Assembly (NCBI GenBank): GCA_028724265.1 | Contig: JAQYDG010000004.1 | Span: 434,001-498,000, forward strand | Direction of reading: 5' to 3' | Length of the DNA stretch: 64,000 nt | Origin: Actinomycetaceae bacterium | GTDB lineage: Bacteria > Actinomycetota > Actinomycetes > Actinomycetales > Actinomycetaceae | Shown: in pieces, positions 8,478-17,687 of the stretch | Layout of the letters: every line of letters starts with the position of its first letter | How positions within the stretch are numbered: the first letter of the stretch is position 1 | Notes under the pieces: model-generated | The model's database searches: none | Told to the model about the DNA's origin: nothing | The model's input: the letters and a program-made list of their open reading frames with translations, nothing else | Program-made: the position numbers and the translations under genes

Positions 8478-9407
8478 TTATGCTTCAAAATCGGGATAAA
8501 CTTTCTTCGCCTCCTCGGATAGACCAAGTACGTTGCCGTCCTCGTCATACGTATAGAAGCCATGACGAGTTTCGAGCCCAACAAAGCCCTTATCGATAAA
8601 GTCCTCTTTAATCCTGCGGGCGAATTCACGCTCAATCGGGTTCTCCGAATTTGCATATGCTCCGGCGAACAGGGTGAAGCCAACCAGATCCATTTCCCTG
8701 AATGGAGCGAACTTTCCGCCCTCGGAACGTGTAATGGCCATAGCCGTCTTGTCGATGACCTCAACGGGGGCGATGCCCTTCACCCACAGCTCCTGAGCTG
8801 CCTTGAGCCACGGAACGAGCAGCGAGTTGATAATATAGCCAGGCTGTTCCTTATGCAGAAGGATCGGAACCATGCCCATCTTCGGAGCAAAATCTTCAAT
8901 AGCCTTGTACGTCTCATCAGCTGTGCCAGGATGCGGCATCAGTTCCACAATGTTGTTCTTATGGATGCCGTTGGCAAAATGGTAGCTCATGAACTTCTCT
9001 GGGCGGCCAGTGTACTTCGCCATATCACTTGGCAGCAACGTGGAAGAATTCGACACCACCAACGCCTCGGGCTTCAAATACTTGGCAAGTTCGGAGTACG
9101 TGCTCTGCTTAATATCCAGCCGCTCCGGCACAGCCTCAATCACCAGATCAGCCTTCTCGCCGACCTCCTGGAAGCTCGTCGTCTGAGTAATCCTGCCGAG
9201 TGCCGCTGAAATCTTCTCCTCAGTAACATCCTCGACGTCACGCCTGTAGTTGTCTGCGATCAGCTGGAAACGCGAACGAGCGCTCTCCAAGGCCTGTTCG
9301 TTGATATCGTAGCTCACCGTATCAAAACCAAAATAGGCGGTACGGAAAGCAACCTGCGCACCCAGATTACCGGCGCCTAGCACAGCGACTGTCGAGATAC
9401 TTGCCAT
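8478..9407 (-). CDS. 3-hydroxyacyl-CoA dehydrogenase, paralogue 2
   Basis: Same length (309 residues) and architecture as the gene just downstream: Rossmann VLGAGNLGAQVAF, VIEAVPERLDIKQST, SNSSTLLPSDMAKYTG, and the same unusual YHFANGIHKN motif. The middle third is nearly identical between the two copies. They differ mainly in residues 30-80 and in the C-terminal domain (FREMDLVGFTLFAGAY against FRLLDYVGFGVVYALH), where substrate contacts are expected. This suggests a tandem duplication followed by substrate divergence. A GAGCAAAAC sequence precedes the ATG; only a weak ribosome site is visible. Confidence 0.88.
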   Translation of the reverse strand: MASISTVAVLGAGNLGAQVAFRTAYFGFDTVSYDINEQALESARSRFQLIADNYRRDVEDVTEEKISAALGRITQTTSFQEVGEKADLVIEAVPERLDIKQSTYSELAKYLKPEALVVSNSSTLLPSDMAKYTGRPEKFMSYHFANGIHKNNIVELMPHPGTADETYKAIEDFAPKMGMVPILLHKEQPGYIINSLLVPWLKAAQELWVKGIAPVEVIDKTAMAITRSEGGKFAPFREMDLVGFTLFAGAYANSENPIEREFARRIKEDFIDKGFVGLETRHGFYTYDEDGNVLGLSEEAKKVYPDFEA

Positions 9408-9855
9408 TGTTTTGCTCCTCTACATTTATGACGAGCGTCGTATCACAACCACCCCTTCCAGGCAGGGCAGGCTGAGCGCGCCGCATCCGTGCATACGCTC
9501 AACGCTCGTTATTATGGATAACACGCGCATCACAAGGAGTATTCCCGGTAAAATCGGAGCACTTTAACGCGACGTTATGTAGCACAGAAATACAGCGTTG
9601 GCGCATATCTGTATGGGCACGGGTAGGAGCCCATGTCCGTCGAGATATCCGCCAACATGAGTCGCACCATTAATATTCCAAGCGACGAATATTCCAAGCG
9701 ACGCTAGGCGGCGCAGAAGCCATCAGCACAAAACCAACGGGCAGGAGCCAGATCCTATCCGCTCACCAGCCAACGCACATGACGATGACACCAGGAAGGC
9801 ACGCAAGTGCGAAAGCAGGGCGCGTGCTGGAAAGAGCATGAGCGTTCTGGACGCG
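9408..9855. other. Intergenic region between the dehydrogenase pair and glgB
   Basis: These 448 bases lie downstream of glgB and upstream of dehydrogenase paralogue 2. No ORF shows coding character. It contains a 16-bp tandem duplication (9672-9703) and a weak 6-bp stem (9613-9618 with 9629-9634). The promoter for the dehydrogenase pair should be here, but I cannot place it. Confidence 0.6.
9672..9703. repeat. Perfect 16-bp tandem duplication
   Basis: AATATTCCAAGCGACG at 9672-9687 is repeated exactly at 9688-9703 in noncoding DNA. Confidence 0.95.
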
Positions 9856-12186
9856 CTAGCTTTCAGGGAAGGCGCTATCAACGACCGAATGCGCGCCGCC
9901 AGCAACAGCATCTACATCACCCGCAGAGCCCTCGTCCACATCGATATCAGCTTCAGATCGCTGTGCGTCAGCCTCTTCTTCATTGGTAAAAACGCCGTCG
10001 GGAACCTTCGCGTCGGGCATGAAGTAGACAACTCCGAAGGGCGGCAGTTGGATTCGTGCAGAATACGGGCGACCATTCCACTCCACTTCTTCTGCCTGCA
10101 CCGCGCCCATATTGCCGATACCGGAACCCCCGTATTCAACCGCATCAGTGTTCAGAACTTCGTTCCACTGATCCAAAATCGGTAAGCCAACACGATAGTC
10201 ATAGTGGGGCACCCCGCCAAAATTGCACACGATACAGCACACATGCTTCCCATCGCGCGAGATACGCAGGAAGCTCAGGACGTTATTATCTGCATCCGAT
10301 CCGTCGATCCATTGGAAACCGTGCGGGGTAAAGTCATCGTCCCACAGGCTCTTGTGCCTCCGGTAAAGCTCCCCGAGCCGATGAACAAGCCGCAACACAC
10401 CATCGTGGCCTTGATCGTTGGTCAGATACCAATCGAGCCCCCGAGATTCGTTCCACTCTTCGATTTGAGCAAACTCCTGACCCATAAACAGGAGTTTTTT
10501 GCCCGGATGCCCCCACTGATAGGCCAATAGCGCACGGACATTCGCCAGTTTTTGCCAGTTGTTACCAGGCATGCGCGTGTAGAGCGACCCCTTCCCATGC
10601 ACCACCTCGTCATGAGAAATCGGCAGAAGGAACTGTTCGGTGTAGTTGTACACCATAGAAAACGTCAGATCATTGTGATGCCAATGGCGGTTCACAGGAT
10701 CTTCGTGGAAGTAGCGCAACGTGTCATTCATCCACCCCATATCCCACTTCAATCCGAAACCAAGCCCGCCAGAATCCGTCATACCAGTAACCCCCGGCCA
10801 TGACGTGGATTCTTCGGCAATCATCACAATGCCAGGGACTGCTCTATAGGCAGTCGCGTTAACCTCCTGAAGGAAATTGATAGCCTCGAGGTTCTCGCGT
10901 CCGCCGTAGACGTTCGGCTGCCACGCTCCTTCCGAGCGCGAGTAATCCAGGTACAGCATGGAGGCCACTGCGTCAACGCGGATACCGTCGATATGAAATT
11001 CTTGCAGCCAATACAAGGCGTTCGCCACCAAGAAATTGCGAACCTCACGCCTGCCAAAATTAAAGACGTACGTTCCCCAGTCAGGCTGCTCGCCCCTCAG
11101 CGGATTCGGATCCTCGTACAATGGCGTACCGTCGAAACGCGCAAGCGCCCATTCGTCCTTCGGGAAATGAGCAGGAACCCAGTCCATAATGACGCCGATT
11201 CCCGCCCTATGCAGCTCATTGATGAGGTACCGCAAATCGTCAGGAGCACCGAAACGAGCTGTCGGAGCATAGTAGCCAGTGACTTGGTATCCCCAGCTCG
11301 GGGTAAAAGGATGCTCAGCGAGAGGCATGAATTCCACATGGGTAAAACCCGCGTACTTCACATGCCCAATCAACTGTTCAGCAATGGAGCGATAATTTAA
11401 GCCTTGCCGCCACGATCCAAGGTGAACCTCGTACACAGAGATGGGTTTCTTATGCGGATCCGATTCAGCTCGCTCGTCCATCCAGCCCTGATCGTCCCAG
11501 TGGAAATGGCTTGCCGTGACGATCGACGCCGTCGAAGGAGGCACTTCAGAGCGCTGCGCCATCGGATCAGCCTTTTGATGCCAGCTCAGATCGGCGTATT
11601 GGATCTCATACTTGTACCGCGCCCCCTCGCGCGCGCCGGGAATGAAGATCTCCCAAATCCCCGATGCTCCCATCGACCTCATGGCATGTAGGGATCCATC
11701 CCAGCCGTTGAAATCACCAATGACGCGGACAGCCTTCGCGCTGGGAGCCCATACCGCGAAACTCACACCGTTGACAACGCCTAGCTCTGAATCATAGGTG
11801 TGGACGTGAGCCCCCAACACATCCCATAGCCTCTCGTGCCTGCCTTCGGCGAACAGGTAGGTGTCCATCTCGCCAACGGTGGGGAAAAAACGGTACGGAT
11901 CATCAGTTCTATTCGTGATGCCGCCATACACTGCCAGCACGCGATAGTCTGGCACGTCCTTGGAGGGGATCACAGCACGCCAGATACCGTTGTATTCATG
12001 AACAGCAGGATACGTTCCGTCAATCGTTTCGATGCTCACCGAATCCGCCAAACGTCGGATGACGCGGATCGTCACCGAGTTCCCATCGCTGTGCGGCCCC
12101 AGAACATCGTGCGGGGCGTAGTACCACCCGTGTGATACCGAATCCAAAATATCCTCAGAAACTGGGATGAAGTCTGTTTGTGTCAT
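9856..12186 (-). CDS. glgB: 1,4-alpha-glucan branching enzyme
   Basis: GH13_9 enzyme creating alpha-1,6 branches in glycogen-like glucan, here the natural partner of GlgE. At 776 residues it carries two N-terminal carbohydrate-binding (CBM48-like) modules with [22 protein letters not shown]. The catalytic barrel follows: [28 protein letters not shown] (nucleophile Asp), [11 protein letters not shown] (acid/base Glu) and [15 protein letters not shown]. The last 40 residues are an acidic, low-complexity tail rich in Asp, Glu and Ala that the family normally lacks. Start ATG at 12186; a weak GGGGGAG-type site precedes it. The thioredoxin-fold gene upstream is also on the minus strand. Confidence 0.96.
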   Translation of the reverse strand: MTQTDFIPVSEDILDSVSHGWYYAPHDVLGPHSDGNSVTIRVIRRLADSVSIETIDGTYPAVHEYNGIWRAVIPSKDVPDYRVLAVYGGITNRTDDPYRFFPTVGEMDTYLFAEGRHERLWDVLGAHVHTYDSELGVVNGVSFAVWAPSAKAVRVIGDFNGWDGSLHAMRSMGASGIWEIFIPGAREGARYKYEIQYADLSWHQKADPMAQRSEVPPSTASIVTASHFHWDDQGWMDERAESDPHKKPISVYEVHLGSWRQGLNYRSIAEQLIGHVKYAGFTHVEFMPLAEHPFTPSWGYQVTGYYAPTARFGAPDDLRYLINELHRAGIGVIMDWVPAHFPKDEWALARFDGTPLYEDPNPLRGEQPDWGTYVFNFGRREVRNFLVANALYWLQEFHIDGIRVDAVASMLYLDYSRSEGAWQPNVYGGRENLEAINFLQEVNATAYRAVPGIVMIAEESTSWPGVTGMTDSGGLGFGLKWDMGWMNDTLRYFHEDPVNRHWHHNDLTFSMVYNYTEQFLLPISHDEVVHGKGSLYTRMPGNNWQKLANVRALLAYQWGHPGKKLLFMGQEFAQIEEWNESRGLDWYLTNDQGHDGVLRLVHRLGELYRRHKSLWDDDFTPHGFQWIDGSDADNNVLSFLRISRDGKHVCCIVCNFGGVPHYDYRVGLPILDQWNEVLNTDAVEYGGSGIGNMGAVQAEEVEWNGRPYSARIQLPPFGVVYFMPDAKVPDGVFTNEEEADAQRSEADIDVDEGSAGDVDAVAGGAHSVVDSAFPES

Positions 12187-12372
12187 GATCTCCCCCGCAC
12201 ACTATGGCCGTGATTCCGCCCGGACAACGACGTGCCCAAGCGGCCAAACATCGTTGTTTGTCCTATTCGTTATTCTACGCGCCTCACACTCGCACTCTCA
12301 CAATCCTGCTCTGAAACGCGTGCACGCGGTCGGCGCAAACATCAATTCACCCGCATATACACACCACACGCA

Positions 12373-12408
12373 TTCTGCGTTAGCCCGAACTTCTGCGTTA
12401 GCCTGAAC
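12373..12408. repeat. 18-bp tandem duplication with one mismatch
   Basis: The unit at 12373-12390 (TTCTGCGTTAGCCCGAAC) recurs at 12391-12408 with one C/T difference, in the gap upstream of glgB. Confidence 0.95.
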
Positions 12409-12461
12409 CCGTCACGTCAGTACCTCAACAGCCTGCTCAACACCAGTACGACATAGCGTGG

Positions 12462-13424
12462 CTAGGAGAAAAGCGCCGATGCCAGCGCCATCCTGGCCTT
12501 TTTTACTGCCGGATCCGACGAACCAACCGCGTCAAAAAGCTCCAAAAGATGAACACGCGCCGTATCGCGCACATCGTCCTGATGCGCAGCGATAAAGGCA
12601 ATCAGGTCGCTGAAAGCACCTGGAATATCCCCGGCCAGCACTTTTGCATCTGCTGCATCATTGGCCGCATCAGGATCATCCGGATCGCTAGCCGTCTGCT
12701 GGCGAGCGGCCTCAGGCGTGGAGTTGAGAGCCGCCGCTTTTGCCATCAGCTTCACCTGTGCCCGACGAGTCTGAGCCTCCGAGTTGGCTGGGTTCTTCTT
12801 GATCTCTTGGTCGTAAATCTCCAGTGCCACATCAAAATCGCCGCGAGACACCGCAGCCTCGCCCTTCGCTTCCCACTCCGGGAGCTGAGGTGCTTGATCA
12901 GCCGGCGACTCGCCTGCCCGATCCGCATCCGTTCCCGCAAGCACCGCAGTCATACCAGCCCGCGCGGCAGCATCCATCACCTGAGCGAGCATCGTCGTTA
13001 CTTGAGACTCATCAGGAAGCCCCTGGAACAGTGGAACCGGCTGCCCTTGAATAACTGCCGCAGCAGCAGGTACCGCATTCACCCGGAACGCTTGAGCCAC
13101 TTGCGGCTGAGCATCCACATCTACTTGTGCCAGCTGAAGTCTGCCAGCAGCCTGCCGTACGTGGCGCTGCAACAGATCGTCCAACGTTGCACTGTTGGGC
13201 GAGGCTTTCGACGTGAACACCACGATCACTGGTACTTGCGTTGACGTCACAAGCACTTGCTGCAGATTCTGAGTACTCAGCGCAACGATCCACGCACCCT
13301 CGATGACGTGAGCCGCCGCTCCGCCCGCCGCTCCGCCCGCACCCTGAGCTGAATCAGGCTGCTGCTGCGGAACCAAGCCTGAGAGATCTACGGCTCCTTG
13401 AAGTGACGATAGTGGATCAGCCAT
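12462..13424 (-). CDS. Thioredoxin-fold/TPR protein, CnoX (YbbN)-like
   Basis: A 320-residue cytoplasmic protein with no signal peptide. Residues about 45-150 form a thioredoxin-like domain (PVIVVFTSKASPNSATLDDLL, LAQVDVDAQPQVAQAFRVNAVPAAAAV) followed by TPR-like helices (GEAAVSRGDFDVALEIYDQE) and an Ala-rich helical C-terminus. This is the architecture of CnoX/YbbN chaperone-holdases. The CXXC redox motif is absent (SPNS at the expected place), so it cannot act as a dithiol oxidoreductase, as in many actinobacterial members. Neighbourhood with glgB and glgE resembles the mycobacterial arrangement. Confidence 0.82.
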   Translation of the reverse strand: MADPLSSLQGAVDLSGLVPQQQPDSAQGAGGAAGGAAAHVIEGAWIVALSTQNLQQVLVTSTQVPVIVVFTSKASPNSATLDDLLQRHVRQAAGRLQLAQVDVDAQPQVAQAFRVNAVPAAAAVIQGQPVPLFQGLPDESQVTTMLAQVMDAAARAGMTAVLAGTDADRAGESPADQAPQLPEWEAKGEAAVSRGDFDVALEIYDQEIKKNPANSEAQTRRAQVKLMAKAAALNSTPEAARQQTASDPDDPDAANDAADAKVLAGDIPGAFSDLIAFIAAHQDDVRDTARVHLLELFDAVGSSDPAVKKARMALASALFS

Positions 13425-13486
13425 ACTTCCTTCTTCCCCTCACGCATTCTTTATACATACGCAGACATACACGTCCACACGCTTAT

Positions 13487-14545
13487 TTATTCGGCATTTT
13501 CGACACCAGTCAACACCCCGTTGGATGCCGCGATCACGCGGATCGTCTTATCCTTGGCCTCAGCCGGAGGCACATTGAAAACGACACTGACCGTGTAGTG
13601 AGCCTTCGCATCACTCTTCACCGTCACCACCCCATCCGGTTTTCCCGTTGAAAGCGCACCAATATGGGAGGCGAGCGTCACCGGAAGATTCGGATCTTTG
13701 ACCTTGAATTCGCTGGTGTAGTCCATTTGAGCCACAACCACGGCTCCGCCTTCAGCCGTCCGTACTGCTAAGGGCGCATTCTGACCAGCAGCAAAGCTCA
13801 TGGCCGCGCTACCGCCCGTCGCCATAGCCGTCGAATTCTGTTTCGCAGCTTCTGCAAGCTGCGTACGCAAAGCGTCAGATGCAAACGTGAGGCCATTCGC
13901 ATCACTACCCGTGGAGTTGAGCTTCACGTAGGCATCGATCACCGCTTTCGGCGACGCCACAAGCCCAGCTTTCGCGTCCTCAGCGCCGATTGCTTGCGCC
14001 CCCGCACTACTGGCGTCAATCGCCGGCATCACAGTACCCGGCAGCATAGATGTGTGCGCCCACATGCCAAACAATCCCCGAGCCTTTTCCTGAACGAGCA
14101 CGTCGATACTCGGCGTATTTGAACCGCTCACCGGATCGGTAATAGCCACTGCGAACCGAGGAAAACCTTTCGCGGAAGTCATGGCCACTTCTTTGACGGA
14201 CGTTGAAAGGACAGGCAGGGCATATGCGTCCTTCAGAATTGACTTGAGTTTCAGCTGGGCGGTCAGCTCCTGGCTAAAAGGGCCGAGCACCCTCCCCTGC
14301 GCGTCCTGAATCTGAGAGCTTTTGACGGCAGCAGCTTCCGCATCGAGAATCTTGGAATGTGCTGTTTCGAGTTGACGAGCGGTCAATGCGGGGCGCTCCG
14401 CAACATCACGCGCCGCGTGTGCACTCGGCAAGGATCCAGCTGAGGAACATGCGCTGAGCCCCACCATCGTGACGCACGCAAGTACAACAGTCGCCACCGC
14501 ACGCCGGCGGCGCAAAGGACGAGCCGAATCGGTTATGTCACTCAT
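13487..14545 (-). CDS. Conserved lipoprotein of unknown function
   Basis: 352 residues from the ATG at 14545, which has an AAGGTGG site and overlaps the end of the upstream gene (ATGAGTGA). A longer reading frame runs further upstream but inside that gene, so I reject it. The N-terminus has Arg-rich residues, a hydrophobic stretch (VATVVLACVTMVGLSAC) and a lipobox LSAC, so the protein is probably lipidated and faces the outside. The remainder is a soluble, Ala/Ser/Lys-rich domain with a helical first half and beta-rich C-terminus ending VLTGVENAE. I do not recognise a catalytic motif. Translational coupling implies it works with the membrane protein upstream. Confidence 0.8.
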   Translation of the reverse strand: MSDITDSARPLRRRRAVATVVLACVTMVGLSACSSAGSLPSAHAARDVAERPALTARQLETAHSKILDAEAAAVKSSQIQDAQGRVLGPFSQELTAQLKLKSILKDAYALPVLSTSVKEVAMTSAKGFPRFAVAITDPVSGSNTPSIDVLVQEKARGLFGMWAHTSMLPGTVMPAIDASSAGAQAIGAEDAKAGLVASPKAVIDAYVKLNSTGSDANGLTFASDALRTQLAEAAKQNSTAMATGGSAAMSFAAGQNAPLAVRTAEGGAVVVAQMDYTSEFKVKDPNLPVTLASHIGALSTGKPDGVVTVKSDAKAHYTVSVVFNVPPAEAKDKTIRVIAASNGVLTGVENAE

Positions 14546-15854
14546 GCGAGCCACCTTTCTGATTGTTCTCAGCGTGCGCCGCCTCGGCATCCGGTTTCCC
14601 CTGCATCTTTTCGCGTACGTGTCCTTCCCCAGTTCGTCCTTCGGTTTGCCCCTCCGCGGTTTGTTCGTGGGCACTTTGTGCCTGGGCAGTTTGTTCCTCG
14701 GCTTGTTCTTGGGCGGGTTCCTGCTCACTGCCCGAAGCCGCTGACTGAACGCTGTGCCGGTGCCTGCCATGGCGGCGGTGTGCTTCATTGCTTGGCTGAC
14801 CGCTCACGGCTGACGAATCCATATGACCCTGATGGTGTTCGTCTTCTTGATGCGGATGTTGGTGCTGATCCTCTTGCGGTTCCTGATCCTGATGGGCTTC
14901 AGCTTCTTCTGAGTGTTCATGCCCTGCCCGGTGTTCATGCTCTGCGTGGCCAGATTCAGACGCGGCAGAACCGGCTCCCTCGTCCGCCCTCGACGCAGAA
15001 TCCGCGTCAAGTTCGTCACCAGAGTTATCAAGGCGGAGACGATCATCCTCAGCCAAAGGTCTGCTCCGGAAAGCTGAGCTTTGCGCAACGGACGGCACAA
15101 TACCCGCGCCAAGACCCCTATTCGTCATCATCTGTTGTTGCTCGCGGGTCGCAGAGACCACGTCTGCTCCGAGCCTCGGCAGCATCTGAGTTTCAGCTGC
15201 TGCGCGCTCCTTTTTTGCCTCGCTTTTTTCTTCTCTGGCCGCTTTGTTCCTCGCCATCTGACGGGCTTCCAGAACGTTAATAAGAACGAGCAGCCCCCCG
15301 ATCAAGGTAATAAGGCCGCCGATCACCACAAGCGGAACCGCCCAACTCGGCATAGGATCAGTTGCCCACGTCAGCGTCAGTGCGGGGGCTTTCCCCGAGT
15401 CCGAGGTTCCGATCACCGCGATCTTCCCCGGATCGCCAACAGGGACATCAAAGGTGATCGATCCCTTTCCCCTCTTCACCTGAAGCCACATATCCGACGA
15501 ACTCAGATCGGCCTGTTGGTCTGCCTGGCCGGAATTGAGCTGGGTTTTCAAGGTGGTCGCGTTTGACAGGCCAGTGATCACGGTTGAGGGCAACCCTTGT
15601 GCCCAAGCTTGAACATCGTTAGCAAAGCCAACGGCAGCAGTGACAGTATCTGACTCAGCACCGCGCATGCTGACCGTCACATCGCGGCCGTAGAGATCGA
15701 TGACGCCGGCATTCGTGTAGATAACCTGGGAGGAAGATGCGTCTGCCTGTACGTGATGACCATGGGATCCCTGCCACGTCAAGGCAGTAAAAAGCCCGAC
15801 ACATGCAAGAACAAGGCCGACCACTGTAATCGATATTCCGACAAACCTGCGCAT
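14538..15854 (-). CDS. Two-TM membrane protein with His/Glu-rich cytoplasmic tail
   Basis: 438 residues from the ATG at 15854; an in-frame GTG six bases earlier overlaps the AAAGGTGG ribosome site and is less likely. TM1 is near the N-terminus (VGLVLACVGLFTAL), then about 130 residues outside, then TM2 (AVPLVVIGGLITLIGGLLVL). A charged helix (ARNKAAREEKSEAKKERAA) and a roughly 200-residue disordered tail follow. The tail is extremely rich in His, Glu and Gln (EHEHRAGHEHSEEAEAHQ, HQHPHQEDEHHQGH), like metal-buffering segments. Function unknown. It is first in a two-gene unit with the downstream lipoprotein. Confidence 0.75.
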   Translation of the reverse strand: MRRFVGISITVVGLVLACVGLFTALTWQGSHGHHVQADASSSQVIYTNAGVIDLYGRDVTVSMRGAESDTVTAAVGFANDVQAWAQGLPSTVITGLSNATTLKTQLNSGQADQQADLSSSDMWLQVKRGKGSITFDVPVGDPGKIAVIGTSDSGKAPALTLTWATDPMPSWAVPLVVIGGLITLIGGLLVLINVLEARQMARNKAAREEKSEAKKERAAAETQMLPRLGADVVSATREQQQMMTNRGLGAGIVPSVAQSSAFRSRPLAEDDRLRLDNSGDELDADSASRADEGAGSAASESGHAEHEHRAGHEHSEEAEAHQDQEPQEDQHQHPHQEDEHHQGHMDSSAVSGQPSNEAHRRHGRHRHSVQSAASGSEQEPAQEQAEEQTAQAQSAHEQTAEGQTEGRTGEGHVREKMQGKPDAEAAHAENNQKGGSHE

Positions 15855-16139
15855 GGCCACCTTTCATGTTGTCACCATCGAGAATGACGATACTGCACAC
15901 CCGACTGATCCGTACACCGCGTGCCTCGATGTTCCTCAATGAGCTGAGCCCATCGCACCTATATATAACAATTTTATAACACAAACTGGTTTTTCAGTTG
16001 CAATACAGCCAAGCAGCCGTGCATCCCAGGCAACTCCCACCTGAGATCAATTACCATGGAGTGAGCGTTAATCGTTGGGTAGGTATCGTCTGCGCAAAAC
16101 AAGACCACGCACAGGACGAAGAGGATAGGAAGGTTCACC
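15855..16139. promoter_or_regulatory. Divergent AT-rich promoter region
   Basis: The gap between the membrane protein (-) and the coiled-coil protein (+) has a marked AT-rich island at about 15958-15990 with overlapping TATAAA- and TATATA-like hexamers on both strands. Promoters in both directions are likely, but I cannot assign -35 elements with confidence. Confidence 0.4.
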
Positions 16140-17627
16140 ATGGCAGCAGTGAAACCATATTTTGCCGTTGTCCGCCACGGATATGATCGCGCGTCTGTGG
16201 ACGAGGCGATCAGCGACCTCAACGCCGCACTTGACCAGACGAGGAGTCAAGTGGCAGCTGGCGATGCGAAAATCCTTCAACTGACCGGCGATCTTGCTCA
16301 AGCACAGCGTCAACTGGCTGAATCTGATCGCCCGAGCTACTCCGGACTAGGCAGCCGTGTTGAACAGCTTCTGCGCAGTACCGAGCAGCAAGCACTCGAC
16401 GTGATGACGCGTGCCACGAGGGACGCCGAATCCATGACAGAGCGCGCCAAGCGACAGGCATCTGACCTGACGCAGCGAGCTCAGAACGAAGCACAGCAAC
16501 TGTTGTCACAAGCACGCACCGAGGCGAGCGAAGAGCGCACACGGGCACAACGAGAGGCTGCTGCTGTGACTGAAAACGCGCGCCTGACAAGTGAGCAATT
16601 GACGAATACGGCCACTCGAGATGCGGCGAGAATGCGCGCGGAGGCAAAGACCGAGGCCGAAGGCGTGAAGTCTCAAGCAGAGCACGCTGCACAAGCTGAA
16701 CTCAGTGCTGCACACCAGGAAGCTACGGCCATTCTCACCGCTGCCCGTGAAGAAGCTGCACAACTGAAGGCTCAGAGCGAACAGAATGCGGCGCGTGTGA
16801 CGCAGGAATCCGAAGCTGCGGCAGCGCAGCTCAAAGAAGAGTCCGAGCGTGCCGCAGCCACACTGAAGAACGAGTCGGAGGCGGCAGCCGCACAGCTGAA
16901 GCAGGAAAGCGAAAATAAGGCGGCTCAGCTGGTGAACGACGCGGAACAACAGGCTGCACAGCTGCGTGCAGATGCTGAAACAGAAACAACCTCGCTGCGC
17001 GCACAGACAGAACGAGACATTGCCCAGCTACGTCAAGACGACGCCGAAGAACGAGCAAGCCAAGAGGCAGAGATTCGAGAAAAGATGCAGGCAGCGATCG
17101 AGGCTGCTGAGGCTCAGGCAAAGGAGGCCGAAGAAAGATTTGAGCAAGCTACGGCTCAGACACAGCAACTCGTGACGCAGACAGAAAGCTCTATTGCAGA
17201 GAAACTTTCCAACGCACATGCGCAGGCTGAACGCATCGTCACGCTCGCCCAACAGCGTGCTGACGAAATGATCGCCCACGCAACTGCTGAAGCAGAAAGC
17301 CGCACCCGCAGCGCAGACGAACACGTTGCATCGCTCGAATCCCAGCGCAATGCCCTGAGCACATATATCGAAGACATGCGCAGCCTGCTTGCAACCGCCG
17401 ATCCCGGTATCACACTGGCAACGATCGTTGAAAATGCCCAGGGGGCACGTGCTGACGCGCCTGAAGAGCGGAAAGAAAAGGGAGAAGAGCAGGAGGCGGC
17501 AGCTGCAGGCGAATCCGCGAATGCGGACTTGCCTGCAGCCGAAAGCGAAAACTCGCGCGCAGAGCAGTCGTCCGCATCTGAGGCTGAACCACCCGAGCCC
17601 GAAACAGACCAGCCTGCTGCATCATAG
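16140..17627 (+). CDS. DivIVA-domain long coiled-coil protein (Scy/FilP-like)
   Basis: A 495-residue cytoplasmic protein. Residues 8-34 (FAVVRHGYDRASVDEAI) match the DivIVA/Wag31 N-terminal domain that binds curved membrane. Almost everything else to residue 430 is coiled coil, very rich in Ala, Glu and Gln. From residue 223 there are about seven consecutive 11-residue repeats of the type ESEAAAAQLKE, i.e. hendecads as in polar scaffold proteins Scy and FilP. The last 55 residues are acidic and disordered. The ATG follows AGGAAGG. A role in polar growth or chromosome/cell-wall organisation is inferred from family architecture. It is a monocistronic gene, convergent with the next. Confidence 0.85.
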   Translation: MAAVKPYFAVVRHGYDRASVDEAISDLNAALDQTRSQVAAGDAKILQLTGDLAQAQRQLAESDRPSYSGLGSRVEQLLRSTEQQALDVMTRATRDAESMTERAKRQASDLTQRAQNEAQQLLSQARTEASEERTRAQREAAAVTENARLTSEQLTNTATRDAARMRAEAKTEAEGVKSQAEHAAQAELSAAHQEATAILTAAREEAAQLKAQSEQNAARVTQESEAAAAQLKEESERAAATLKNESEAAAAQLKQESENKAAQLVNDAEQQAAQLRADAETETTSLRAQTERDIAQLRQDDAEERASQEAEIREKMQAAIEAAEAQAKEAEERFEQATAQTQQLVTQTESSIAEKLSNAHAQAERIVTLAQQRADEMIAHATAEAESRTRSADEHVASLESQRNALSTYIEDMRSLLATADPGITLATIVENAQGARADAPEERKEKGEEQEAAAAGESANADLPAAESENSRAEQSSASEAEPPEPETDQPAAS

Positions 17628-17687
17628 GGTCCCTGCCTCAGAATAGGTCGCGGAGTTCGTGAGCTCTGGAAGTTTGATCTGATTCGG

